Positions 1-7,250 of a stretch of DNA of 18,438 nucleotides are shown piece by piece. This stretch comes from Candidatus Altarchaeales archaeon (GTDB taxonomy: Archaea; Altiarchaeota; Altiarchaeia; IMC4; QMZM01). Both the position numbers and the translations under genes were made by a program. Position 1 is the stretch's first letter, and each line of letters opens with the position of its first letter. The notes under the pieces are model-generated. The model made no database searches. It saw nothing but the letters and a program-made list of their open reading frames with translations, and had not been told where the DNA came from. The stretch covers positions 1 to 18,438 of the forward strand of contig QMZJ01000006.1 of NCBI GenBank assembly GCA_003663115.1, in the 5' to 3' direction.

Positions 1-51
1 CGATAGGTTAATAGCTCCAAAATTTTCAGAGACGATTTGACATAATAAGAT

Positions 52-59
52 TTTATATA
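52..59 (+). promoter_or_regulatory. Archaeal TATA box for the PrgI/VirB4 operon
   Basis: The AT-rich octamer TTTATATA lies about 35 nt upstream of the ATG at 94. Archaeal transcription normally starts about 25 nt downstream of the TATA box, which puts the start near 80-85 and leaves a leader of roughly 10 nt. No Shine-Dalgarno precedes the ATG, which fits a leaderless or short-leader transcript. The call rests on sequence and spacing only. Confidence 0.55.
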
Positions 60-65
60 TCAATT

Positions 66-89
66 CCCATACTATATACCCATACTATA
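66..89 (+). repeat. Two direct copies of CCCATACTATA in the promoter leader
   Basis: The 11-mer CCCATACTATA occurs at 66-76 and again at 79-89 with a 2-nt spacer, a 13-nt period. The pair sits between the TATA box (52-59) and the ATG (94), overlapping the predicted transcription start. This is where an archaeal repressor or activator would block or assist RNA polymerase. It could be an operator or a chance duplication; no binding protein is identified here. Confidence 0.5.
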
Positions 90-93
90 AAAA

Positions 94-966
94 ATGCCCG
101 TAGTAATCCCACAGGACGTTAAGTACGAGGAAAGGTTTATCGGTCCGCTGACCGTAAAGCAGTCCATCTATGCGGGTATAGCGGCAATAATAATAATCTA
201 CATCTGGATGTTCACTGAAATCTTCACTGCTGTGAAGATAATTCTATCTCTAATTGTTGGGGGGGTGGCTGCTGGATTCGTCATGCTTAATCTCGATGTT
301 ATGCTATTGAATCTATTCGCATTCCTCAGGGTAAAAAAGAAGGCATCCTGGCTGTCTCCCGATGCCCAGGGGCTATTGGATATAAGGGATATAAGAGCTG
401 ATACGGTATTTTTGAAAAAGGGAGGGGCAGTTGGGCTCATAAAGGTAACGCCCATAAACTTTGGGATGCTCAGCAAGGAGGATCAGGATTCGGTGATATA
501 CGGCTTCTTGGAATTCCTAAATACGATTAATTTTCCAATACAGATAGTGATGAAGAGCATAAATCTGGATATTAACGATTATCTGAGCGCTCTGAAACAG
601 AGGATAGAGGAGCGGGATGATAAAATTGCCCTGGCTTATTATGAGCACTTTGCGAATTATATGAGGGACTACATAGAGTCAACCAAGATAAATGACCGTC
701 TATTTTACATCGTGGTTCCCGCAAAAAAGCATTGGGATGAACGGGAGGTTGTAAGAAGCCTTGACACCAGATGTAAGAACATCATTGATGCCCTCGCTTT
801 TTCTGGTATAAATTCGGAGAGATTGAATACGCAGCAGTTACTGAATTTATATGCATCATATTTCACCGAGACATTCTGGTTGGATGAGGATTTCATTACA
901 GCGGTTACAATGTACAGAAAAATGTGGAAGAAAGCACCCAGAGCAGCAGTATATGGAGAGGTTTAA
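94..966 (+). CDS. PrgI-family membrane protein fused to a TraC/VirB4 N-terminal-like domain
   Basis: This is a 290-aa inner-membrane component of a type IV secretion-like machine. Residues 1-85 look like a PrgI domain: a short cytoplasmic start (VVIPQDVKYEERFIGPLT) followed by two hydrophobic helices at about 24-40 and 46-65, then a basic patch (RVKKK). Residues from about 92 on (DIRDIRADTVFLKKGGAVGLIKV, read in pieces, then a stretch on INFPIQIV and DINDYL) resemble the TraC-like N-terminal domain of VirB4 proteins, which docks the ATPase to the membrane complex. In many candidate-phylum bacteria PrgI and the TraC-like protein are separate genes; here they are one chain. The next gene, the VirB4 ATPase, begins 1 nt after the stop, so the two are surely co-expressed. 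No Shine-Dalgarno precedes the ATG, as expected of a leaderless first gene. The family call comes from remembered family patterns, not a search. Confidence 0.82.
   Translation: MPVVIPQDVKYEERFIGPLTVKQSIYAGIAAIIIIYIWMFTEIFTAVKIILSLIVGGVAAGFVMLNLDVMLLNLFAFLRVKKKASWLSPDAQGLLDIRDIRADTVFLKKGGAVGLIKVTPINFGMLSKEDQDSVIYGFLEFLNTINFPIQIVMKSINLDINDYLSALKQRIEERDDKIALAYYEHFANYMRDYIESTKINDRLFYIVVPAKKHWDEREVVRSLDTRCKNIIDALAFSGINSERLNTQQLLNLYASYFTETFWLDEDFITAVTMYRKMWKKAPRAAVYGEV
955..961 (+). promoter_or_regulatory. Shine-Dalgarno site deciding the VirB4 start
   Basis: GGAGAGG lies inside the end of the preceding gene, with a 6-nt spacer to ATG 968 and 9 nt to ATG 971. This supports 968 over the in-frame upstream ATGs, at 953 and earlier, which have no such site. 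Confidence 0.7.
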
Positions 967-967
967 A

Positions 968-3250
968 ATGATGCCCAAGCTGGATATAAAATTGCCCTTC
1001 ATGAAGAAAAAAAAGAAAAAGAAGAAGCTATACGAGCAGTACAAAGACAGCATTTTAACCTATCTGACATCGCCATCCAAGATAGAAAGGCACCCAGATT
1101 ACATTAAGATAGATAAATTTCATAGGATAATTGCCTCGGTTAATTACCCCAGGGTGGTGGATCCGGGATGGTTAACGAGGCTGATTGAAATGAACTTAGA
1201 TTTCGATCTGTCCATACATATAAAGCCATATCCAATAGAATCCAGTATCTCCATGCTGGAATCAGAGATAAAGAAGCAGAAAACAGATCTTTACGCCCTT
1301 GAGGCAGAGGGTAAGATTATTCCGCAATCCCTCATACAGAAGCACCAGGATACGATAGCTCTGCTAAATCAGATACAACAGGGCAGGGAAAAGATGTTCG
1401 ATATGAGCCTCTATATCGATGCAAAAGCATACGATAAAAAGGAGTTGGACAAGGTAACGAGCAGGATAAAGGCCAGTATGACTTCCATAATGATATCTCC
1501 CAAGATACCCTCGTACCAGATGTACACCGCCCTGAGATCTGTTTTACCCATAGGTTCTGATGAATTACATCTAACGAGGAATATAACATCCTCAGCAGCT
1601 GCAGCGTGTTTCCCGTTCGCTATTACCTCGCTGGAGCATCACGCTACCGGAATTCTGATAGGATTTAATCAGATAAACAATATCCCCATAGTCATAGACC
1701 CTTTCGAATTGAGCAATCCCAATATCCTCGTCCTTGGAACATCTGGGGGTGGGAAGAGCTATTGCATAAAATTACTGCTGATGAGAGAGTTCATGGAGGG
1801 CGTCGATATAAATGTAATTGATCCACAGGCAGAGTACACGGATCTGACCAAGAGGTTTAATGGTAAGGTGATAAGAATCGCCCCCGATTCAGACACAGTT
1901 ATTAATCCGCTGGACATGATGGGTCAAAGCTATGATGAAAAGAAATTATCCCTTCTATCATTTTTCAGGGTTTTAATGGGTGAACTGACAGAGACCCAAA
2001 GAGCCATCTTAGATGACTGTATCGATTCAACCTATGAAGATGCCGGAATAACCAGGGATCCAAGAACATGGGCCAAAAAACCACCCATATTGGAGGACCT
2101 GTATGATCATGTTTTACCCTTAACCAGATCGGATAAGGACATAATCTATAAACCGGCCATGTCAATTATTACGAGGTTAAAACCATTTGTTACGGGTGGC
2201 TTAAGATTCTTGAATCAACATACAAAGATAGATCTGGATAACAGGTTCATCTCCTTTGACATCAGGGATATACCAGATGTCGGGAAGGGCACAATAATGT
2301 TCCTCCTACTCGAGTACATCTACAATAGAATGAAGAAGTCCAGAAAGAGGAGGATATGCGTGGTTGACGAGGCCTGGACCGTATTATCGGCTGGGGAAGA
2401 GGGAGAATACATCTTCAGGTTAATTAAGACCTGCCGAAAATTCAACCTGTCACTGATACTGTTAACACAGGATGTGGAAGATGTGATAACATCGAGGGCA
2501 GGCAGGGCCGTTATGGCCAATACCGCGACAAAGTTATTGCTGAAACAGGATACTACCGTGATAGATAATATTATCGAGAGATTCCATCTCAACGAGGCGG
2601 AGGCGGAATTTGTACGTAGAGCGGGGGTTGGCAGTGCCCTATTGATTGCGGAAAATTCCAGGATTCCAATATACATCCAGGCATCCCCCGAGGAGCATAG
2701 AATTATAACCACCAAGCCAGAAGAGTTAACCGAATTAGTTCGAGAACCGACGGCTCCAGAGGCCGAGAGGGAGATTAAACGTAAATTTGACATCAGTAAG
2801 CCCTTCCACAGAGAGGCGCAACTAACCTATGAGGAGATGCAAACCCTCATCAAGGTTGGTTTTCACGAGTTCAAGGCAGAAACATTAGAGGGAGTCCATG
2901 AGATGTTTATGATAAAGAATGAGACCAATGAAACAGATGAGCATTTCGTTCTGCAACAGCTGATAAAGGATGAAATAAAAAAATATACAGACAGGGTGTT
3001 GGTCCATTACACTACCCTGCCGGATATAACCTTCGAAACACCCAACGGTGAGATAATTGCTATAGAGGTAATCGCGGATCCGGATATAGGGACATGCCTG
3101 GATAAGATGGAGAAGAAAAAGGAGATACTGAAGAGATATAATTCATACTTCTTCGTTGTGGCTAATCCAGAATTGAAGAAACACGAAGAATTTGGGGAGG
3201 TAGTTATGAGAACTAACGTCCCGACCAAGATACGAAACTTTTTCGGTTAA
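968..3250 (+). CDS. VirB4/TraC-type T4SS ATPase with C-terminal nuclease-like extension
   Basis: This is a 760-aa motor ATPase of a conjugation-like type IV secretion system, expected at the cytoplasmic face of the membrane. Start 968 is chosen because GGAGAGG (955-961) lies 6 nt upstream; the reading frame is open further 5' but there it overlaps the preceding gene. A run of eight lysines sits at residues 13-20. The Walker A motif GTSGGGKS is at 257-264, Walker B CVVDEAW at 464-470, and a TQD sensor-like motif at 500-502. The canonical VirB4 N-terminal membrane-docking domain appears to have moved to the preceding gene. Beyond about residue 620 is an extension not usual for VirB4. It contains PD (685-686) and IAIEVIA around Glu700, which resembles a PD-(D/E)XK nuclease core but with Ile702 where the catalytic Lys is expected. 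ATPase identity is strong; the extension's fold is inference. Confidence 0.9.
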   Translation: MMPKLDIKLPFMKKKKKKKKLYEQYKDSILTYLTSPSKIERHPDYIKIDKFHRIIASVNYPRVVDPGWLTRLIEMNLDFDLSIHIKPYPIESSISMLESEIKKQKTDLYALEAEGKIIPQSLIQKHQDTIALLNQIQQGREKMFDMSLYIDAKAYDKKELDKVTSRIKASMTSIMISPKIPSYQMYTALRSVLPIGSDELHLTRNITSSAAAACFPFAITSLEHHATGILIGFNQINNIPIVIDPFELSNPNILVLGTSGGGKSYCIKLLLMREFMEGVDINVIDPQAEYTDLTKRFNGKVIRIAPDSDTVINPLDMMGQSYDEKKLSLLSFFRVLMGELTETQRAILDDCIDSTYEDAGITRDPRTWAKKPPILEDLYDHVLPLTRSDKDIIYKPAMSIITRLKPFVTGGLRFLNQHTKIDLDNRFISFDIRDIPDVGKGTIMFLLLEYIYNRMKKSRKRRICVVDEAWTVLSAGEEGEYIFRLIKTCRKFNLSLILLTQDVEDVITSRAGRAVMANTATKLLLKQDTTVIDNIIERFHLNEAEAEFVRRAGVGSALLIAENSRIPIYIQASPEEHRIITTKPEELTELVREPTAPEAEREIKRKFDISKPFHREAQLTYEEMQTLIKVGFHEFKAETLEGVHEMFMIKNETNETDEHFVLQQLIKDEIKKYTDRVLVHYTTLPDITFETPNGEIIAIEVIADPDIGTCLDKMEKKKEILKRYNSYFFVVANPELKKHEEFGEVVMRTNVPTKIRNFFG

Positions 3251-3260
3251 ATTAAAAATA

Positions 3261-3266
3261 GGAGGT
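3261..3266 (+). promoter_or_regulatory. Shine-Dalgarno site of the 84-aa gene
   Basis: GGAGGT sits 6 nt before ATG 3273, the best ribosome binding site in the window. It makes the small gene convincing despite its lack of recognisable homologs. Confidence 0.8.
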
Positions 3267-3272
3267 AACAAA

Positions 3273-3527
3273 ATGGCAGATCCAGAAAATGTAAACCCGG
3301 AGAGGGTTGGAATAAGAATGGACGTTCTTGACAACATCATCGATGATTTGAACAACAATGAAGAACTGAAGGAAATATTTGGCGAGCCGGTATCTAAGGC
3401 GCTGGTCGTTGTCGCAGATAACAATGACCTCAGGATAGAGGAGGGCGGGACAGTCAAGCTTACGGGAGAACAGGAAAAGAGGTTCTTAGATATCCTCGAT
3501 GAGGTCATACGGGCGAATTCTATATAG
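3273..3527 (+). CDS. Small acidic protein of unknown function, third gene of the VirB4 operon
   Basis: This is an 84-aa soluble protein with no signal peptide, membrane helix or cysteine. I do not recognise its family. It is acidic and probably mixed alpha/beta: a helical stretch around residues 17-38 (VLDNIIDDLNNNEELKEIF), a hydrophobic strand-like segment ALVVVADNND (about 43-52), a short strand pair, and a C-terminal helix from about 65 to 82. It starts 22 nt after the VirB4 stop behind an excellent GGAGGT, so translation is probably robust and coupled to the operon. Placement suggests a cytoplasmic accessory factor of the secretion motor, such as a regulator, adaptor or chaperone; that is inferred from context only. 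Confidence 0.8.
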   Translation: MADPENVNPERVGIRMDVLDNIIDDLNNNEELKEIFGEPVSKALVVVADNNDLRIEEGGTVKLTGEQEKRFLDILDEVIRANSI

Positions 3528-3551
3528 AGGAATATTCTCTTGTTCTTAGTG

Positions 3552-3590
3552 TTTCTGTTCCCCGGCGAGTTTGCTTAGGGGATACAGAAA
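3552..3590 (+). terminator. Strong hairpin after the VirB4 operon, possible terminator or RNA stem
   Basis: The arms 3552-3563 (TTTCTGTTCCCC) and 3578-3590 (GGGGATACAGAAA) pair over 12 bp with a single bulged T at 3583, around a 14-nt loop. It begins 24 nt after the TAG of the 84-aa gene, a typical place for an operon end. It is not followed by a clean U-tract, only CCTTTTC at 3593-3599, so it may instead be a processed or stabilising stem of a longer RNA. The stem is seen directly; the function is inferred. Confidence 0.4.
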
Positions 3591-3695
3591 AACCTTTTCA
3601 TAACCTTAAATAAAAGGTCTTGAGGCTTTAGTAGATACGGGATCAACTGTTGTGTCATAGAGAGATCCATAGGAGAAAATTTGGGATTGCCAACC

Positions 3696-3716
3696 CCGGA
3701 GGTTTTACACCTCTGG
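3696..3716 (+). other. 8-bp stem-loop in the leader region
   Basis: CCGGAGGT (3696-3703) pairs with ACCTCTGG (3709-3716), with one G-U pair and a 5-nt loop TTTAC. The 5' arm includes GGAGGT, so on an RNA the stem would hide a Shine-Dalgarno-like sequence. No start codon follows at a useful distance. Nearby GGATC (3640-3644) and GATCC (3664-3668) form a second, shorter stem. These may be parts of one structured RNA. Confidence 0.35.
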
Positions 3717-3855
3717 CAGATGGGAGAAATGAAACCAGAATATATTTTTAAGGATAAATAAAATAAATAAATGACGTAAAAAATGGGAATACGGGAATAA
3801 AGCAGTGGAGAGGTAGCAACCTTACTATTATCCCTGGTGAGGTATCATCCACAGA

Positions 3856-4512
3856 ATGGACTATGAGGGCGAATGGAACTGGGGGCGCATAGCCTTTGTT
3901 CTGATTATTTTAATAGCTTTTGCCTTCTCCATATATTATCTGTTTTTCCAGCCGGAAGAGATTGAACCGGTGAGCAATACAACCGCTGTAAACAATAAAT
4001 GTGATCCGTTTCCAGCCAAGATAAATGGTTATATATGCAATGGAATAAACAAGAGTATTGTAATGGATGAGAAGTACCTTCTCGTATGCGATAAATATGA
4101 CGATGAAGGTAATTGCATCAAGCAGGGTTTGGTTTCACCTAAAAGGGTATATTTTGTAAGATATAACAACTCAGAGACGAGGACTGATATGGATTGTCTT
4201 TTAATTACATTTGAAACACGGGATGATGCAGAGAGATTTTTTGAGAAAAATTTCGGTTCGGTTGATGATCCCTGTCCAGATATATCACAGTCTTTAAGCA
4301 AAATCGATGGTCAATGTATAAATATCACCACTAATGAGGCCAAAGGTTTCTATTTAGATGGAGCGGGTGAAAGAGTTTTTTTCCTTCTGGATGAGAACAA
4401 TTTCATAAAGGTAGGAAGCAGGATCAGGGCGGAAGGGCTCAGGAATATATCCCAAGAGAATCTCCCCGGCCCCCTTGAACTTAAACAATTGATAGAGGGT
4501 GCTAAAGAATGA
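3856..4512 (+). CDS. Single-pass membrane-anchored extracytoplasmic protein, unknown family
   Basis: This is a 218-aa protein with a short charged N-terminus, one hydrophobic helix at about residues 10-29 (IAFVLIILIAFAFSIYYLFF) and an extracytoplasmic domain of about 185 residues carrying paired cysteines (such as CDKYDDEGNC), with a hydrophobic segment near VYFVRY and the motif TFETRDDAERFFEK. I do not recognise the domain. The only nearby ribosome-binding-like sequence is GGTGAGG at 3836-3842, a rather long 13 nt before the ATG. Its last codons overlap the next gene by 4 nt (ATGA), so the two are translationally coupled. Its topology (N-terminal anchor, then PEE and an ectodomain) resembles that of the 141-aa protein at 7251. 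Both may be membrane-proximal partners of the neighbouring Cys-rich subunits; this is inferred. Confidence 0.8.
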   Translation: MDYEGEWNWGRIAFVLIILIAFAFSIYYLFFQPEEIEPVSNTTAVNNKCDPFPAKINGYICNGINKSIVMDEKYLLVCDKYDDEGNCIKQGLVSPKRVYFVRYNNSETRTDMDCLLITFETRDDAERFFEKNFGSVDDPCPDISQSLSKIDGQCINITTNEAKGFYLDGAGERVFFLLDENNFIKVGSRIRAEGLRNISQENLPGPLELKQLIEGAKE

Positions 4513-7205
4513 TGAGAAAAATTACATTATTTGTGATTATATTTTTCCTTGCAACCTTCGGGACAGTAAGAGAGGTAGAAAGCTATGAGATCTGGGGATG
4601 TTGTTGCTGTCCAAATTGGGGGTGTGAATTGTGGGGGTTGCCTTGTTGTTGTGATATGGAGGAATTTGGCGATGACCCGGGAGATACGGGTTGCGGGCTC
4701 GTCTGGCCAACTGTGGATGCAGTGGGAGATGATGAGTACTGTGAGATCATCCCACCAGGGAATGAATTAGAGTGGCAAGATAGATGGGATGATTGTGACA
4801 GTGCCTGTGACACCACTTGCACACATGATGATGATTGCGATTCAAATATATGTGGTGCTTTGTGGCAGGATCCATCAGACGATACCTGCACATCTTGCGA
4901 TACGGGTTCAGAGTGCACTCAAGGATATGAAATAATGGCAAAGCTTGAGAGCTGTCCCAGTAAATCTGAGTATGAATTAGCATTTGGGAAGGATCCCAAT
5001 GGTTATATCTGTGTAGTGACAGTAGATAAAGGTTGGGACCCATTTGCTGGCCCTCTAATCGGTATGGGAAACTTTGACTCCAGTGAAGGGAAATGTGTTT
5101 ACTGTGATGGAAAGATTGAGAGTAAGATTATTGCTACCACTAGTAGTATTGATAATTATGTTGATGAATCAACTAAACCTTGTGTGGACCTGCCATTTGT
5201 CATTTATAAGTCAATGATGGCGGACTGCCCGATAGATGGTTGCGGGTGTGGGTGGGAGAGATCCGCAACCGGAGGTTGGTGGAATTACTTTACGCCGCCA
5301 TTTTGCACTTGTCATGCTGATTGGGACTGCTGTGGAAATTTTAAGGATGTGTCTGGCGACGGAGAATGCGAAACCGCCTGTGGGGGAGTAGATTCGGCCT
5401 GCGATGAAGTAGCGGAGGGCGGACTTTGCAAGGCCGGTGAACTTTGTGAAAGCCTGGGGGTGGGGGTGACTTGCAGTGGAACGGAGAAATGCGTGGATTG
5501 TAAATGTGAACGCAAGACATGCGGGAATGGTAAGGTAGATCCTGGGGAGGAATGCGACGGTAACATAGACACGAAAGCTGAGGGCGCCACAAAGGATTGT
5601 GAGGGCTTATGTGCCCCACCGGGAGAGGCAGACGAATGTACATGCAGATCTGCAACCTGTGGAAATGGCGTGATAGATCCTGGGGAGGAATGCGACGGTA
5701 ACGTAGACACGATAGCTGAGGGTGCCACAAAGGATTGTGAAGGTAGATGCGTTCCTCCTAACAAATCACCCCTGCCATGTAACTGTCAGATATGTGGCAA
5801 TAATAGGATAGAATACCCGGAGCAGTGCGACCCACCGGATGGGACGACATGCGATGGAAACTGTCAGCTCATGGGTCCGCCACCGACCCTGCCAAGTGGG
5901 GGTTGCGGTGGGGATTATGGTTGCGAAACTAAGGATATTACTTATACGGAAACAAAAACACTACAACACGGTAATATAAAGTATCATAAGAAATATAGTG
6001 AAGTATTCCCGGGAGAGGTCTGTGGATGGGGTGCCCAACTTTATATCTGGTTGCCTTGGACGACTGGTCCGGGTGACTACAAGTGGCCAGTTATTCTCGA
6101 GGGTAACTCGGTAACATACACCAAGTCTCCGGATGAGTACACGGTAAAGTTGGTAGATGTTCACCTGGGTTGTGACACAATAACGGTAGAAGCGTGTTGT
6201 AATCCAGCACCAATAGGAGAGACCGACTGTCATGACGGTATAGATAATAATGTGCCACCTAACGGTAAGATAGATTGTGAAGAGGGTGATGCCGTTTGCC
6301 CCGAACCAGACTGCGGCCCCTGCGGAACTGCAGTCTGTGATCCTGGCACCTATGGCGATTACGAATATCACTGCGAACTGAAAGCGGGTGCTGAGTGCGC
6401 CGTGCCAGCTGACTGCCCCCCTCCCGGCAACCCGGGGGATTACGAGTGTCCACTAGCGCCTGGTCCAGATCAATGTAAATGTGTCCCGCTGATAGAGGTG
6501 GACTGTAGTAATGGGGTAGACGATGACGGTGATGGCTGCACAGATGGTGAAGATGTAGATTGCGGCGGTAAAGAAACCGATTGCTTTGATGTGATTGACA
6601 ACAACTGCGATGGAGAAACGGACTGCGCCGATCCAGATTGCAGGTTCACTGCCCCAGACTGTAATGACTGTCAGAACCTGACCTGTAACGCCGATGGCAC
6701 ATGGCAGTGGAGCTGTCCCACAAAGGCCGGCGCAGAGTGCAGTTCAAATACAGAGTGCTGGGCAACGACGAAGTGGTGTAATCTCGAGACGTGCAACTGT
6801 GAGGAACCACCCCCAACCTTAGCATCTAAGTGGAGGATAGAGGATGTTGCATGCAAGATCATCGTCCTTCTCCAAAAAATCGTTGCCGGAATAGCTACCC
6901 TGATAATAGTCTATGCCGGTATAAAGTGGATGGGCTCCGGTGTCACGGATCCCGTAGCTAGGCAGGAGGCGGCGGATATGATAAAGGCCGTATTCGTCGG
7001 TTTGGTTATCATTATTGTAGCGTTGCAGTTCATTAACTATATGTTCGGGAACGAGCTGGGTACCGTTTCGTGTCCAGTGAACGTTACCTGGCATAATATG
7101 GTAATTATCTGCGATGTCCCATATATGTGTGATGACGCCAACTCCGATGGTATCTGTCCAGAGGACTTCGGTATAACGTGTGATGTGCCAGATAAAGATT
7201 GTTAG
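4509..7205 (+). CDS. Secreted Cys-rich repeat protein with C-terminal VirB2/TrbC-like pilin domain
   Basis: This 898-aa protein has an N-terminal signal peptide (about residues 1-27) and then an extremely Cys-rich ectodomain opening with CCCCPNWGC and CCCDME. Residues about 338-455 hold three tandem repeats of the CGNGxxDPGEECDG type (DUF4215-like, about 46 aa each). About 573-712 hold three CxxxxDNxxDGxxDCxDPDC-like motifs resembling the metal-binding MopE family. Residues about 775-850 are a two-helix module with the loop GIKWMGSG and a helix ending FINYMFG, matching the VirB2/TrbC pilin pattern; a Cys-containing tail of about 48 residues follows. It would be exported by Sec, anchored by the pilin helices, and could be polymerised or extracted by the VirB4 motor. 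The start overlaps the preceding gene by ATGA, with GAGGGTG 7 nt upstream. ATG 4512 is an alternative start. Confidence 0.88.
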   Translation: MMRKITLFVIIFFLATFGTVREVESYEIWGCCCCPNWGCELWGLPCCCDMEEFGDDPGDTGCGLVWPTVDAVGDDEYCEIIPPGNELEWQDRWDDCDSACDTTCTHDDDCDSNICGALWQDPSDDTCTSCDTGSECTQGYEIMAKLESCPSKSEYELAFGKDPNGYICVVTVDKGWDPFAGPLIGMGNFDSSEGKCVYCDGKIESKIIATTSSIDNYVDESTKPCVDLPFVIYKSMMADCPIDGCGCGWERSATGGWWNYFTPPFCTCHADWDCCGNFKDVSGDGECETACGGVDSACDEVAEGGLCKAGELCESLGVGVTCSGTEKCVDCKCERKTCGNGKVDPGEECDGNIDTKAEGATKDCEGLCAPPGEADECTCRSATCGNGVIDPGEECDGNVDTIAEGATKDCEGRCVPPNKSPLPCNCQICGNNRIEYPEQCDPPDGTTCDGNCQLMGPPPTLPSGGCGGDYGCETKDITYTETKTLQHGNIKYHKKYSEVFPGEVCGWGAQLYIWLPWTTGPGDYKWPVILEGNSVTYTKSPDEYTVKLVDVHLGCDTITVEACCNPAPIGETDCHDGIDNNVPPNGKIDCEEGDAVCPEPDCGPCGTAVCDPGTYGDYEYHCELKAGAECAVPADCPPPGNPGDYECPLAPGPDQCKCVPLIEVDCSNGVDDDGDGCTDGEDVDCGGKETDCFDVIDNNCDGETDCADPDCRFTAPDCNDCQNLTCNADGTWQWSCPTKAGAECSSNTECWATTKWCNLETCNCEEPPPTLASKWRIEDVACKIIVLLQKIVAGIATLIIVYAGIKWMGSGVTDPVARQEAADMIKAVFVGLVIIIVALQFINYMFGNELGTVSCPVNVTWHNMVIICDVPYMCDDANSDGICPEDFGITCDVPDKDC
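5520..5870 (+). repeat. Three tandem CGNG...DPGEECDG repeats
   Basis: Units begin at 5520, 5658 and 5793, that is periods of 138 and 135 nt (46 and 45 aa). The first two are nearly identical at the DNA level across the segment coding for DPGEECDG and the following 17 residues, pointing to recent duplication. The third is shortened and diverged (CGNNRIEYPEQCD). The pattern matches the Cys-rich DUF4215-type repeat common in secreted bacterial and archaeal proteins. Confidence 0.8.
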
Positions 7206-7213
7206 CAATGAGT

Positions 7214-7224
7214 TAAGTATTTAT
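7214..7224 (+). promoter_or_regulatory. TATA-like box before the 141-aa gene
   Basis: TAAGTATTTAT lies about 30 nt before ATG 7251, putting a predicted transcription start within a few nt of the ATG. No clear Shine-Dalgarno precedes that ATG. This suggests a leaderless internal transcript starting in the 45-nt gap after the 898-aa gene. Confidence 0.4.
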
Positions 7225-7250
7225 TTGATGAAAACAAATTTCATTTAGGA

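Larger units (their letters stand above)
3528..3855. other. 328-nt non-coding region between two operons, with inverted repeats
   Basis: No convincing coding frame occupies this stretch on either strand. It holds three inverted repeats (3552-3590, 3640-3668, 3696-3716) and a TATA-like stretch near 3741-3751 (TATATTTTTAA) that could drive the downstream operon from a start near 3772, leaving a leader of about 80 nt. No tRNA, rRNA, box C/D sRNA or other known RNA could be recognised. It may combine the end of the VirB4 operon, an unidentified small RNA and the promoter of the surface-protein operon. Confidence 0.55.

Noticed and set aside
851..967. Upstream extension of the VirB4 frame to ATG 851
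   Set aside because: It overlaps 116 nt of the PrgI-TraC gene in another frame, encodes an unconserved-looking Trp/His/Arg-rich stretch, and has no ribosome site; 968 has GGAGAGG at 6 nt.
3640..3720. tRNA or box C/D sRNA in the 328-nt spacer
   Set aside because: No cloverleaf, T-loop GTTCRA sequence, or paired C (RTGATGA) and D (CTGA) boxes could be found.
5312..5764. Long antisense open frames opposite the Cys-rich genes (for example 5312-5764 and 8597-9082)
   Set aside because: They arise because the Cys/Asp/Gly-rich codons read as open frames on the other strand. They have low-complexity compositions (His/Pro/Ser or Ile/Thr/Val), no ribosome sites, and lie wholly inside real genes.
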